This document shows, in pieces, positions 1-57,471 of a DNA stretch of 64,000 bases. A model generated the notes under the pieces. It did not search any database, had not been told where the DNA came from, and saw nothing but the letters and a program-made list of their open reading frames with translations. Position numbers and translations under genes: made by a program. The stretch covers positions 6,853,352-6,917,351 of the forward strand of contig OU452240.1 of assembly GCA_911728455.2 (NCBI GenBank), read 5' to 3'. The DNA is from Marthasterias glacialis. Lineage: Eukaryota > Echinodermata > Asteroidea > Forcipulatida > Asteriidae. Position 1 is the stretch's first letter. Every line of letters begins with the position of its first letter.

Positions 1-1080
1 CCATCTGAAATACTACAGAGGGAAAAGAAAATAATTATCCCCCCGCCCCCATTTCTTATTTCAATTTAAATTTGCCAAATTGAAATAAGAAACACGAGAA
101 CTCGCACAAATCCCTAACAACAAAAAAGAGTAACAACAATAACAATATAATCATATTTGTCTCTTGCCTTTGTGCATTTCTTTGATGTTTCTTGTTGTTT
201 GGAAATAATATTTGGCGTTACCTCACAGGTTGGTTGTATAATGTGTTATTGAAAACCGAAGGACAGGAATGAATTGATTTCTCTGAACACCCCCCCCCCC
301 TTTAGGAGAAAACAAGTTTGAAACACATTTTTTCCTGAAAATGTACAAACAGATCGGGTTATTGCCTAGGGTCAAACCAGTCTGAGCTGTAGGCTCAGAG
401 AGAAAGCGATAGGATGAAATGTCAAAATGCAAACGTTATATAAATCTGAATGAATCATGAGTTGCACAGAGAAGAAAAACGTTTCTAAAATTATTCTTTT
501 TTTATGGAAAGACACTTTTAACTAAAAGACAAAATACAGGATTGTTCCACCCAGTTCAGACTGGTGCTCCAGAGTCGCGCCGAACCACATTTTTAAGTTC
601 AGTACATGAAAAGTTAGACGTCTGAAACAGTTAGGAACAATTAGATGCCCAAGAAGTTGAAAGATCGACTTTAGCAGTCATTCAGAACGACTCTTGAGCA
701 TCTTGGTTTAAGCAAATTTATGTTAATGTATGGTAATTAGGAAAAATTACCTTTAGCATCCCACAATTCACCCGGGCGGCTGACAGGAAGCGCAAAAAGT
801 ATAAATTCAATTTGTGTTCTTATCTCCATCTAATACATTGAGTCGCCAGTCTGAAACCAAAGTCTATTTTGGTCGACCTAGAGTCGCTCCCATTTGGTTC
901 AGCGTGACTCTACAGCACAAGTCTGAACCGGGTGTTAAATGTTAATAAAAACAAGAGATTCAAACGGAAAGCTTAATGCACATGAAGTTCATACCAGTAT
1001 CAATCCTCCAGAAAAATGTTTCCATATATAATAATAATAATTTGGGAGGCTAATCATCCTTTACTGGCAGCTGAGAAGCT
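1..1080. other. No gene seen
   Basis: AT-rich sequence with no exon-like segment and no match to the missing C-terminal C2 domain on the minus strand. A short block near 1045-1085 recurs inverted at 9395-9430 ('gaggctaatcatcctt'). Confidence 0.6.
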
Positions 1081-1165
1081 TAATTGCGATGGGCGCGGCT
1101 ACACATGTTCAAGCTGCAGGCATCCAAGGGCATGACCACGGAGCACAGCCTGAGATCGAAAGTGT

Positions 1166-1300
1166 TTGTTTTTTCCAGAGGGAGGAAAACCGGATGGCCT
1201 GGAGAAAAAACCCCGTGGCACAGGAGAGAACCAACGCACAACTCTATTCACATATGGCCCTAGCCAGGACTCGAACAAGGGACACCAGGCGCGCTTTACG
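1166..1300 (-). repeat. Second SINE family, partial minus copy
   Basis: 'gttcgagtcctggctagggc' (complement) is the B box, and 'ggttttcctccctctgg' matches the family body. The A box region around 1290-1310 is degenerate. Confidence 0.55.
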
Positions 1301-2220
1301 CACACGCCGCCCAAAACATTGTCAAAGTCAATAGAGAATAAGTCAAAAGAAAATAGCATTTAACCTTCCCCCTCCACCCTGCTTATTTCAATTGCTGTAA
1401 TCAAAATAAGCATGTATAATAACAAGAAAAAATCCCTGAGAAAACATTGTTTATCTTAATTATCACTTAAGACCAACTAATGTGAGATTGGTTGGATGTG
1501 TGTTTATTGATCATTAGTGGATGAAAAATAATTTACTCTTCCAAAAACCAATGAAACATACTTCAACAATAAATTTTTGATAGGAATGTCTTCATTGTCA
1601 TCTTCATTGTCAAATGCAAACAATATAATGATAATAATGCTCAAAATGTACTATAAGACAATGTCGGCGACCCTCACTTCTTGAATGAATGCATCTCTAC
1701 TTATTAACAAATAATATTCAGAACCTAAGAAAGCAATTACATTGTGGATTTCCAAACTCACACCATGAATATTACAAGGAGAGCAGCTTGGGATTTAATG
1801 AAGGTCGGACAGGAAGTTGCGACCAGATTTACACCTTAAATTCAGGTTGTAAATGTCAAACTTTGACCAGCCATGTTTCAAACAAGAAACCACAAGGAAT
1901 ATTTTCCTATGGCCATATTTAAAGGCCTGATACTTCACTCTTGTAAAGTCAAAGTAGTTTTTCTTTAGAAATTCCTGCCAAATATAACAAAATACGCCAA
2001 ATGGTTGAAGTTGTTGTTTGTTGCATGTAGCAGACAGCTTAAATCCCATACTCTGTTGCACTGTGCTGCATTTAGCAGGGTTCTACATGGTCTTGACATG
2101 TCCATGTGCAATCCAAGAACCCAGCAAACTTTTAATGTATATTGCTGCATTTAGCAGGGTAAACGCCCGGTGCCAAGGCTGGTGTAAACCAGTTCACTTC
2201 ACAACGCAACAGAATCCTCC

Positions 2221-2418
2221 GCTGCATTTTGCTGCAGTTAGCAGGGTTTTCATTTCCACTCTGCTGCATTTTGCTGCAGTTAGCAGGGTTTTCATTTCAA
2301 CTCTGCTGCATTTTGCTGCAGTTAGCAGGGTTTTCATTGCAACTCGGCTGCATTTTGCTGCAGTTAGCAGGGATTCCATTTCAACTGTGATGCATTCTGA
2401 TGCATTTAGCAGGATGCC
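2221..2418 (+). repeat. 42-base tandem repeat, about 4.7 copies
   Basis: Unit starts 'gctgcattttgctgcagtta' and continues 'gcagggttttcatttc'. Four nearly exact units run to 2388, then a decayed one. The unit is 14 codons, so one frame stays open as a repeated LHFAAVSRVFIST peptide. Similar isolated 'gctgcatttagcagggt' motifs occur at 2068 and 2143. Confidence 0.85.
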
Positions 2419-2454
2419 TAGAAGACACCTGATGGGGCACCTATGGCTGCCCCA

Positions 2455-2604
2455 CGTTCGCGTTGACGCACACGCACTATGAATCCTCCATGCTGATTGG
2501 TACATATGTGTGGCTGACGCGCTTTTGTCGCATCGCGCACGCGTGCGGCGGCCATAGCTGCGGTGGTGTAAACCAGCATGAACGAGCTGCTCGGATTGGT
2601 TTAT
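2455..2604. mobile_element. MITE F, partial copy
   Basis: Shares 'aatcctccatgctgattggt' and 'gcggtggtgtaaac' with copies at 12797-12996 and 31027-31233. The left end is lost into the 42-base repeat region. Confidence 0.65.
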
Positions 2605-2984
2605 AAAAAGTCAAACAACTTCCTGAGTAGGATTTTGGAGTCCCTGATTATGGACTTAGAATAATTTTGAAGGGGGTTTTCATTTTTATTATATAACACA
2701 TGTATAAGAGTATCCATACATTATTGATATTAAAAGAAAGTAAGATGCAGAAAAATGTATATAGTACAATTTTTGTAGGGTGACTTGAAGATGTTGAGCT
2801 GATTGAGAAGGTAATAATCAGGATTGTGATTGAAAGGCAGTTGGATGATGTAAAATGATTGTGTGATGCCCAAAGCCAAAATCAGACACTTCTTGAGAAT
2901 CGTGAGATGACATTAACCAGTTGGCGCCAGAGTTGAATATACATAAAGACTAAGATGTAGTTGTCCTATGCTATCACCAGCGGG

Positions 2985-3485
2985 ATCATCAGTTAATCTG
3001 CCACCTGTCTTGGGGAGTTTCGGCCCTCTTACAAGTTACAATCAAGACTCCCTTGAGGTGGGGGGGGCCCAGAAGTGAAAAAAAGGCACTTCTTCCCCCA
3101 GCCTGGAAACGGAAGCCGTGTAAAGACACCATTATGTAATTTCGGACCACCGGTGCAAAGGTCGCCCGGTCATTCCACTGGAGAGCGTTCAGAGTGAGCC
3201 GGCAATCGAGCCATGGTTCCGTGTTTAGTACCACTCCTATGCCGTAGGTAGCAGCCGATGTTTTGCAATTCACGCTGCATGAATTTGACATTTTCTCGGT
3301 CGAGAAGCAAAGAGGACAATCCAACAAAGAGAATCTTTTTTCTCTTGACAGTGTCAAGTCAGGGTTTCTTTGTGCCAGCGGTACCCTCAAAGAAAAAAAA
3401 GTTCCATTAATTTCGCCACATGAATCCCATCAGGGGACGAGATCAAAAAAACAAAAGAATCCCGGCGGCAACTGGTTAAAAGTGA
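2985..3485. repeat. Repeat family C, partial copy
   Basis: Shares 'ggaaacggaagccgtgt', 'ggtcgcccggtcattcca' and 'ggtaccctc' blocks with copies near 5770, 17565, 21450, 26190, 34868, 36870 and 41080. Many copies end in 'aactggtt' or its complement. The family is about 630 bases when full length (36870-37492) and has no coding frame, so it is probably a non-autonomous DNA element. Confidence 0.7.
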
Positions 3486-4099
3486 AGACAACCGCAACAT
3501 CTTTCATGATATCAATGTAATGTGATGTCTTACACCAGTCTACACTTAATTAAAAGCCCTAATCAGGTATTACAGTATTCGAAAGCTCTTGATATCATCT
3601 ATTTGACAAGCAAAGAGCCTAAGGAGGTGCCTAGTTTTGGCATGGAGTTGCATTTGATAAATATTCTCGTGGAAGTGTGTGAATGTGTGAACGAAAAGAA
3701 GTGCTCTTTGTTTTTTGTCATTCCACTGTTTGACATACATTATAGTCACTACAATACCTCAAGTGGTTTTTTTCATTACACATGAATGATAAAACATAAA
3801 TCAACTTCTCTCCTAACATTTAGATTCGAAATTGAATTTCTATTTAGTTTGGTTTAAATTACAAGACTTGTGAAATGTTTTTCTGCATCTTGAGGTTGGC
3901 AAGAATGTGTGCTTCATGTAGAATGAAGAAAAATACATTTTGAAAGAATGGGTAAACTTTGACATGTAAAAAGCTGAAATTGAAACGTTTATTTTGTAAT
4001 CTGCTCACCAGTGATAGGAAACAATGGCCCATCTGAAAGGAGAATCAATACGAACATGCTGACAATTTGAGACTTTTATTTTAAAAATGTATATATTAA

Positions 4100-4454
4100 A
4101 GCCCCAGCTCAACATTGGTAAGAAGAAAAACATAAATGTTCACAGATTTACATATACCTTACATGGTATAAAGATAATGATGGTAGAAAACTTTCCTTGA
4201 AATATTTCTGCCTGAAGTGTCATCGTTTTTAAAATAAATGAAACAAGATCCAAAATTCGTTTTCGTCTCAGTGAGACGAAAACTCTGCCTATAGGAATGC
4301 GTACAAAAATGCTAAAATGCATTTTTACCGTTTTCTCACAAATGAAACAATGAAATCAGCTGACATTTTCACAGGTTGGTTCTCTGACCTATATCTTGAT
4401 TTGTTCAAAGAATGAAAGCATTTACAGTCAGTTTACCAATGTTGAGCTGGGGCT
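4100..4454. mobile_element. MITE family B (TTAA type), copy 1
   Basis: Terminal inverted repeats 'agccccagctcaacattgg' at both ends, about 355 bases, TTAA on the left flank (4096-4099). The interior, with 'gatggtagaaaactttcc', is shared with copies at 23013, 38451, 48185 and 62196; a fragment lies at 12420-12515. Confidence 0.85.
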
Positions 4455-5329
4455 TAAAGTAATGATTATTCAGGCAAATTGCAACAACGTAAGTTATCAT
4501 TTTAAGCCTCAGATGTAATCATATTATTCAAATGTACAGACCACTTCCTAAATAACACTGACAGCATTTGTAGTTAAACAAAATAATAACCAGTGTCCAT
4601 TGGTTAGTGGTATATCCATGCAATCACAACTTCAGCACTTTACAAACCCCAAAAGTGTCTGAAATCATTCAAAATGCAAAGAAGTTTTTCATTCCCGGAA
4701 TGAGGGCCCGAAAATCAGGTCGTGTAATGAAGTCTTGACATTCTGTGAGAGAGGATTCAATACAAGCTACTAAAGTCAATATGGAGAAGGGACGCTTGGT
4801 GTTTGATGTTGGATTAGTGGGGCGTGCCGACTGCAGGTTCAATGTGATATTTCAATCTTTGCTTACGTGGGAAGAGTCACGACTGAATCCTGAACACTTG
4901 GAAATATTAAGGCCGCCATGATATAAAATATTGTTTAAGGGGCCTGACCAAGAAACATTCGTTAATGGTATACATAACTTTTTACATCCCTGGGGGGGAA
5001 AGGCAGAACAAACAGAAATGATGTATTCGATCGTGAAGGCCTGGTTGAATCTCAACTCAAAGTAAATAACAAGGCCACATCAAAATAAGATTCTGTTACA
5101 AGGGTTCGTATCAGAAAGATTATATGACAGCAACAGCAAAATAATAATTAAAAAAAGAAGGCATTACAAAAATAAAAATACAGTAAAGGGGCCAAAACAA
5201 GACAAAAACAAATTCTATAAAGGCGTAAACTTTTCAAAACAAATGCTTACAAAAACGTGATTTCATAAAATAGTAATTAGTAAAATTCAAAAGGACTGAG
5301 GAAAAATAAGAGGAAATTAGAAAACTTAC

Positions 5330-50223
<44,894 letters not shown>

Positions 50224-50577
50224 GTTGATGCTATCTATCACATTGTTGAAACAATTTCTACTGGTACACTTATCCTTTTGTGTGGTACATGTACATTACC
50301 TGCTGACAGTCATCATAATTATCTGCGATCTGCAAAACAAACAACAGAAACACTTAAAGAGATTGTTCAGGTCTTGTGCGTGAGCTTTACTGGGTTTTAT
50401 TTCTCCTTGTATCATCTCTTTCTTATCGTCCCAACTTAGAATTCACTTAAGGACAAGAAAATCAAATACATGTACTTGTACTTCCATAAACTTAATCCAT
50501 ACTGATTATTTTGTAGTTGATTTTGGGTGAAATTTTCAATCAAGTGTACACAAATTTATTTTGTCCCAACATGAAAC

Positions 50578-51347
50578 AAATAGACCGATTGCGCGACAAT
50601 GTTTACATGCAGTCACGTGACCTGCTATTGGGTATGACGTCATACAGCTGATGAAAAAATACGTGTAAAGAGATAGGCCGTGACACAGAGTGAGTACAAA
50701 AACAGTCGATTATACTTTCGTTAAGCGATGAATAAGTTAATCAGCCCCTATTATTTAAAGTACATGTAGTATGTTGTGGCATTAATTTAAATCACATCTC
50801 TGTTTCATAATTTAACAGAATTCTTCTAAAAAGAGGGTTTCTTTTGCCATGAACTACCGGCGTAGGACGACTATTATGTAGCCATCCGTCTGTTATTTTG
50901 TTTGTAATGTTGGCCTAAATCACTGTAAAAAAGGATAAACAACGTTGGAAAAGTGAGCATTAATACCTAGCCTTGCAGAATTTCAAATAGGCAAAGGAAT
51001 CACACAGTTTTGGAAAGCAGTTTCTTTGGAGGATTTCAGCTTCAAAACTTTGTGTTGAAAAGTGTATGGTGATCGCGGTCGTCTGGCCTAATGTTCCGTC
51101 GTGCGCTGTTCACATCGTGCACATTTGTACAGTACTTTTACAATTTTCAAGACTTGCTGGAACTGTCCTACTGGCTTTATTCAGCCACTTGAAGGTCTTT
51201 GGTACAAACTCTGGAATATCTTTCACAGATTTCGAGCAAGAAAAGCCTCGATCGAATAAACTAAATGCATTAATCATCGTGTACCGTACCACCCTTTCCT
51301 ATGGAGGATTACGTGCGGGTCGCGCAATCGGTCTATTGCAACCTTTG
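50578..51347. mobile_element. Element L, copy 2, upstream of PIK3C2
   Basis: Left end 'atagaccgattgcgcgacaa' and right end 'gtcgcgcaatcggtctattg' are inverted repeats. About 770 bases, starting 355 bases beyond the PIK3C2 start codon, so it may overlap the promoter or untranslated exon region. Confidence 0.75.
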
Positions 51348-51411
51348 TTTGTCACTTAAGACATTTTATTCTAATCAAATACAAGGGCAAGACTAAATGG
51401 CATGGCACTAT

Positions 51412-52245
51412 GGCCTTTTTTAAGGCCAAATAAAAAAAAATACCAGTTGATCGTCCGGGTTTTTTCAAAATGAGGAGGATGCGGGCCTTTTTATTTTTTA
51501 TTTATTATTTTTTTTCAAAGATGGCCGCGAAGCATTTTCCTTAAAAAAAACCACACATTTTTCAGTTTAAAATCACCACTTTACTTGTGGTATATCCGTT
51601 TGCTGATCCCATGTGTGGCGATTTAAGTGCGTGGGTCAGCAGCAGCTACGCGTCAGTGACGCGTGACGACCAACTCGACACACAAATGCTATTGATAAAC
51701 AATCGGTCAAATCAACTCGACCAAATTTAAAACCGCAAGATAATCGGTCGAGTTGAACTGTCATCGTAACCACGGAGCTCAACCCCATTCCCAGAGGCGA
51801 TCCATCTTGCCATGCCATTCTATACGGTGCTCAGCTCCCATGGTAGCAAGGCTGCTTTGTATGATCGTGCATGTTGCACCACCGTGTGAGACATGCCGCC
51901 CGCCGCCTGCATGCGTCGATCTGATCCTGCATGCAGCGGCTGGTGTAGCAGGCAGTCCACCGATCGATAGTCGGAAGTCCCCCGCACAAAATGCGGTTTC
52001 TGTTTCCCAGACCCACGTTTTGTTGTTTCAAATTTTCAAAGATCGGTAAGTAAAAACTAAGTATAAAATCAAAAAAAAATTTTTTTTAATTTATACCAAG
52101 GATGGATTAAAAATTCATACAAGTTTTGTCTTTTTGAGGAAAAAAATCGAAAATAAAAAATAGTAAAAAAAAGGATGCGGCCTCAAAAAAGGATGCGGGC
52201 GGGGACGATCAACTGGTATTTTTTTTTATTTGGCCTAACAGTTTA
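51412..52245. mobile_element. Element M with 33-base inverted ends
   Basis: 'ataccagttgatcgtccggg' near the left end and 'gacgatcaactggtattttt' at the right, each next to an A/T run and 'ggccaaata'. 830 bases, with the inner 'gatgcgggcc' also repeated. No long frame. Confidence 0.78.
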
Positions 52246-52560
52246 ACTTTTAACGCTACGATCCAAGGATCGCGTGTTCGCTGATGCCCTGACTTTCATA
52301 TTGTTTTACGCAGTCAACGCAGGATACTAGCTGTAGAGTGTCAACGACCCCCCACAATGGCTACATTTGTACACACAGAGGGCGAATGCATTTCATCCAG
52401 AGCTGTGCAGCCAACATTACACAGCTGGTATCCTGCCTTGATTGCGCATAACAAATATGCAAGTCAGGGCATCAGCAAATAAAGTCAAGATCTCCAAAAA
52501 AGGAGTACAGCGCCTCAGTTACTGGGTCTACCACCATGCGCATGCTCATTTTCAGAGACA
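52245..52560. repeat. Deleted relative of the 57555 foldback
   Basis: 'gatcgcgtgttcgctgatgc', 'cagtcaacgcaggatac' and 'ggagtacagcgcctcagtta' match the 57555 element. Most of the left arm is missing. Confidence 0.7.
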
Positions 52561-53404
52561 GAGTCGATCAGAGACATTGTCACATTAATCAAAAAATGGA
52601 TTTGTTTAAGTCAAAGTGGAAACTAATGCTTCAGCAACACTAAAACACTAACAGGACACTTTGCACAGGTTTGTGATTTTTTTATTTTGATTGAAAAATG
52701 CGTTAAATTCTGCATAGGGTATTCCATCATCATGACGTAATTACTAATTATCGATAGGGTGGTCTTGTTGTCCGGAAACTAGACACCAAAATGCACGTCA
52801 AAATCAAGCCTTCCTCAATACTAATCAAACTAAGTTTTGAATAAAATAACTAAAGTATGTATTCTTATAATAAATAGTTCATTTGAATAGAGATCTGCAT
52901 TAATATAAAGTGACAATTTATCGAAACGCACTTACCGAGTTTTAGTAAACACTCTTCAGACTTTATCAAAAACACCCTTATTTGTTTAGAGTGGTAACAA
53001 ATTAATCTCAGCTTTGCTTACTAGCATCAACACTGACGCAGTCAGGGGACTATACTTTAGTGTTTACCCTCCAGAAAGAGAACTAGGATACCAGTCCTCT
53101 TAAGGGTTCCGTTTTGTTTAGTACTACGATCGGTGTGGATCGGGTACCCTGCCGTACTAAGTCAACAGTACACTACGCATTATCGTTTTGAGTGGGCACC
53201 GCCCACAAGCTTTGAAATGACTCACCGAGTTCTAATGTGGAACTTTCCCTGTTTTTAGACGAGTGTCTAAGCCATGGTCTAACTAAACCAACTGGCCTGG
53301 TTGGAAAAAACAAATTAACCTTAATGACGGTGAAATTTCAAAGAGCAATGCTTACAAAAATATAGGGTCTAACCACCATATAGGCCTACAGTCAGGTTGG
53401 CGTT

Positions 53405-53745
53405 AGTTCTCTCTACAGGATTGGTGAAGCTGATATTGTGTAGTGTTCTTACTTTGTGTGATTTAATACACATTAAAAAACCTGTGAAAACTTGGGCCCA
53501 ATCCATCGTTTGAGTCAGGAGAAAATAGTGAAAAAACGTGCATATTTTTCAGCATTGTCCTAAATTTTGATTATTAACAATCAAAATTAAAATCGGGGTC
53601 TTCCAAATCATAATTTTCTCGACTTTGACTGTACTTCAGACAGAAATATTCCAATGGAAGATTGGTACTGGTATGAACTTAATAACCAGTGAGCTTTCAG
53701 GCTGAAACTAATAAAACACATTTTGTGTCATTAAACAATTTATTC
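53405..53745 (-). repeat. Repeat G, copy 2 (inverted)
   Basis: 'agtgttcttactttgtgtga', 'aaacctgtgaaaacttggg' and 'gagtcaggagaaaatagtga' are the complement of the 11305 copy. It lies in the intergenic region. Confidence 0.65.
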
Positions 53746-54439
53746 GGAAACTGTGTTTTTTTAAGGACCTTATTTTTCTTCTGTGCCTCCTCGCAAGGTA
53801 TTATTCAAAAACTTTAAACATGTGCTGAGGCTGGCATGCCATTGATCGATTAACTGTCTCGACCTACTATTTCATTATGCATCATCAGACGTAAACAAAA
53901 AATGAGAGGTAAAATTAAAAAGACTCATCTGCTGTAGCGTAGAAACGTGAAGCCATTCAATGGACCCTTCCTTTCAAATATGTAAATTGCACATCACGCG
54001 TGCGCACTAACACTACTGGTGGGCAAAATGAGGGAACATCGCGCCTTTTTGTGTGGGGCTAACGGTGGCGTGATGCACACGCGTTTGTGCGTCTACCTAG
54101 TGCACAACTCTATGGCGTTTGCCAACCAATAGTGTATGTACGCATGCGTGAATGTAATTAGCATATTTTATACCACAGGTAATTTTGGTTGGTAAGCAGT
54201 TTGCAACTGGATTCTATTTTCTAATAATGATAAAAAGCACTTTACGTCAATTTTTATTTTGATAACTGACAAAGCGCAACCATTGGTCTTGAAGTGAAGA
54301 ACTAACAGACAGTGAAATTATGTTATCTTTCACCATGGAGAAAGCTTTCACGTTGTGTGAAACCTGTCGGGCGGGGGAAACGCTTGGAACAAACAAGCAC
54401 CCTGTGATAAGTAGTCACCAACAGATGGCGCTGTTGAAG

Positions 54440-55110
54440 AGATTATACGGGTGCACCACACTAAATATTCAAAAATACAAAAAAAAAAATTAAAAGTCTC
54501 TAGAAAACAAATATTTCCTGACAACTGAACTTCATTTTTCTTTTCAATTTTTAGTAGGTTAGCCGTATATGAATTTTTTTTGTAGGCTCATTCAAAACAG
54601 AAACACCCCTGAACAAGTAAACTCCATCTTGGATATAGAGCAATTTGTAGAGGGCTAGTGTACCCAAAATGCTCCGGGATGAAAGTCGACAACCCTGGGG
54701 TACAATGTTGGACCATTTTTCAACAATCCATAAAGGCCATGACCTTCAAATCTTTGATTTACAGAAAAAAGTTGGGGTTTACATTTTATTAATGAGGCTC
54801 GATCGGTGAATGGATTTCTCTCTATTTAAGTGTAGTGCACCCAGGCCTGTTCGTGCACCACACTTAATAAGTTTCCCATAGCAGCCAATGCTAAAATGCC
54901 AAAAATTAAAAAAATATTTACAAAATTGTTTAAAAGTTCTTCAGCCTTTTGGAAACAGATCTAATATATTTTCTGACAACTAAACTAAATTGATCTTTTC
55001 AATGTTGTAGTAAGTTAGCCGTTGAGATCTTTAGCTGGTTTCATCCAAAATGAAAATACCCCGATCGAGTAAACTGACCAAACTCCATCTTGAGAAAAAT
55101 GACTCAAGGC
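54440..55110 (+). repeat. Direct repeat of about 400 bases (two diverged units)
   Basis: 'gtgcaccacactaa', 'tagttagccgt'-like and 'aaactccatcttg' landmarks occur at 54449/54557/54620 and again at 54855/55011/55080. Unknown family. Confidence 0.5.
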
Positions 55111-55194
55111 TACACTTTTTAGCAAAATAGAGGCAGCTTTTATATAGCTATAATGTGTAGGGCGAGGGGGGGGGGGTCGCTTCCCCCCCCCCCA

Positions 55195-55290
55195 AAAAAA
55201 AAACTAAATAACTAAATAACTAAATAACTAAATACATAAATAAATGAAATAAATAAATAAAAATAAAAAAAAGAGTTATATAAGTAAATA
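55195..55290 (+). repeat. A-rich AAATAACT/AAAT repeat
   Basis: 'aaataactaaataactaaat' followed by AAAT units. Simple repeat. Confidence 0.9.
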
Positions 55291-55467
55291 AATAAACAAA
55301 CGAATACAAAAAAATCGGGCAAAACAGTAGGAAAAATTCGGGCAAGGCAAGAAAAAGAAAAATTAAAAGACGTTTTAATGGAAATTGGTAATTATGTGTT
55401 TTATGGTGTGCAGAACTATTCAAGGAAGATGCAGGTACAATTGTGTGTCTCTAGAAAGTTCAGGAGT

Positions 55468-55562
55468 TTGTTTGTTTGTTTGTTTGTTGTTTGTTTGTTT
55501 TTTGTTTGTTTGTTTGTTTGTTTGTTTGTTGTTTGTTTGTTTTTTGTTTGTTTGTTTTGTTC
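55468..55562 (+). repeat. (TTTG)n microsatellite
   Basis: About 95 bases of TTTG units with two short interruptions, repeated as two similar blocks. The open frames here (runs of C/F/V/L) are meaningless. Confidence 0.95.
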
Positions 55563-55849
55563 ATTATTTCTTCCAATTGTTAGGGAGATGTGGCCGTCGG
55601 CAACTCTTGTTTTCACTCTCTGACAGCTCTCTATTGAACATGCTTTTGAAGACCGTTAGGAATAACTCAGCCTCTTCGCTGTTTCGGGACCGTAAAGATG
55701 CCCGCAGGTTGGCTATAAAAAATGTTATTTATTGTTATAGCTATAGCATCATTTTTTCCCTGCATTTATGGCCCAGGAGGCTCAAGATTTTTACCTGGAC
55801 TTTTCGTTTTAGAGCGATGGTTCACATCACAATTGTTGGTATCGTCGTG

Positions 55850-56190
55850 GCGTGTCGTGGCCGAGTGGTGCGTCGGACTCAAGCTCTGGTGGCTGAGTCA
55901 TCGGAGTGTGGGTTCGAGTCCCGGTCATGACACTTGTGTCCTTAGAGCATGTCACTTAACCATAATAGCTTCGTAAAATTTGGGGAGGTAGAGCTCTCTG
56001 CTCTACCAGCCAGGCTTCTGATGATACCCAAGCCTACATCCTGACGGACTGTAAAGGGGGTAAACTCTGTTTCAGCCGCCAGGAATACTGGTAGCAATGG
56101 CCCCTGGGAAAACAGCTGATTTGTAGCCCACACCTCGAGTGGCTAACTGGCCTTGTGTGTCTGGCGACTTCAATAAAAATAAGAAATAAA
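55850..56190 (+). repeat. tRNA-Leu-like SINE, best copy
   Basis: The head reads 'gtcgtggccgagtggtgcgt', 'cggactcaagctctggtggc' and 'gtgtgggttcgagtcccggt', matching a tRNA-Leu with CAA anticodon, A box and B box. The tail 'cacttgtgtccttagagcat' is shared with the other copies. Diverged copies: 17165-17295, 23815-24055, 27190-27325 and 46120-46400 (minus), 30086-30580 (plus). Confidence 0.8.
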
Positions 56191-57470
56191 AAATATAAAT
56201 AGTAAAAAAAAGCGAAGCAGGAAGTAGTCGGTTTCCGCCCTTCGCATCCTCCTCCCTCTATAACCCACTTGTTTTTTATTTAGTCCGTTTCCCTAACGAG
56301 GAAACTTGAGGGGGTAGACCGTGTCTTATTTTGAAAAGACACTCACACTCATCTGTCTTCTGCGGACTAAGACCCGTATCCGCTGCCACCATACTCCGGC
56401 GTTGTTCCGGCTCCGGACATGTTCATGCCTCAGCTGCCTATATCTCCGCACCCTTTGCATTGTTTGTGGACTGTCTCGAGCATCAAACTGTCTGCGCCCA
56501 AGTCTTTACACCGATAATTCCAGGCACTACATACACAAGAGCTAAGGAATTATCAGTGTAAATATTTCTTGTTTTCACTATAGATCATTATTGATTGTTT
56601 GTATTTTCAGACTATTTTTTAGCGTTTATAGTGATTGTTTATACACTCAATGTAGCAAGCGCATAACAATCATGAAAAGAAAGATATAATCTACTAATGT
56701 GGTCATTGATCAATTGCAAGTTGCTAAACACATTGTCAATACAATAAGAACACCAATTAATTTGTGAAAAGCTAGGAAAATCAATGCAGAAAATCGTACC
56801 AGAGGTATTGGTTTATAACTCAAACCATCTTTGTCACTTTGTTATTAATCTGTGTTTTCTTTGTTTTAACAGTCGAAGTTCAGATTACAATTTTCAGGAC
56901 AATTTGGAGATTTGTGGAAGGTAGCAACATCAGTTAGTAAATTCAACGACAACTCGACAAAAACCTGTCCAAGTAATCATTGCGCCCATCGTGTCCCAAT
57001 TATTCCCGAACTTTTTAATAACTTTTTGCAATACCCCCCAGCCTCCGGAATCCCAGATCGAGTCGCTTTAAAAATCTAATGCCAACAAAATAATAATAAT
57101 ACCGTCACATGAGGGCGGTGTTTGTATCATCAATGGCTGGTGCCCAGCTACACCCAGTACTTTCTATCCTACATTGTGTATGGTTATCAGTTGACATTGC
57201 CTCACGCGTTTGTGTTGTAGAATGGTAAATGACACGTCGATTTAATGGTCAGTCTTTTGATAAGCCAGCAAATTTCTACAATATGGTGTTAGTTTGGTAG
57301 TACAACTCCAAAGTAACAATTAACTTGACTACTTTATAAATGCAATACGAGGTGAACCTAACCAGGTGACAGCAACGCAACTTAGTTCAGATAAACATTT
57401 ATTATATTTTTGTGGTGAGTATAATTTTTTAAACAACCCAGTGGCAGTGGCAGTGTGCAGTGCCCCAGTG
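55980..57470. other. Intergenic, possible 5' region of nucleobindin
   Basis: No coding exon seen. 56216-56560 is richer in C and G than its surroundings and free of repeats recognised here, so it could hold an untranslated first exon or promoter for nucleobindin. No TATA or initiator can be assigned with confidence. Confidence 0.3.
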
Positions 57471-57471
57471 G

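Noticed and set aside
2018-2505. Open frames of 154 and 103 residues with a repeated 14-residue unit
   Set aside because: The 42-base tandem repeat is a multiple of three, so any stop-free unit stays open. Both strands are open, which argues against selection.
4680-4880. Candidate last C2 exon of the kinase on the minus strand
   Set aside because: Translations show no C2 strand pattern and no suitable phase-1 acceptor.
55385-55930. 181-residue open frame
   Set aside because: Runs through the TTTG microsatellite and a SINE; composition is repeat-driven.
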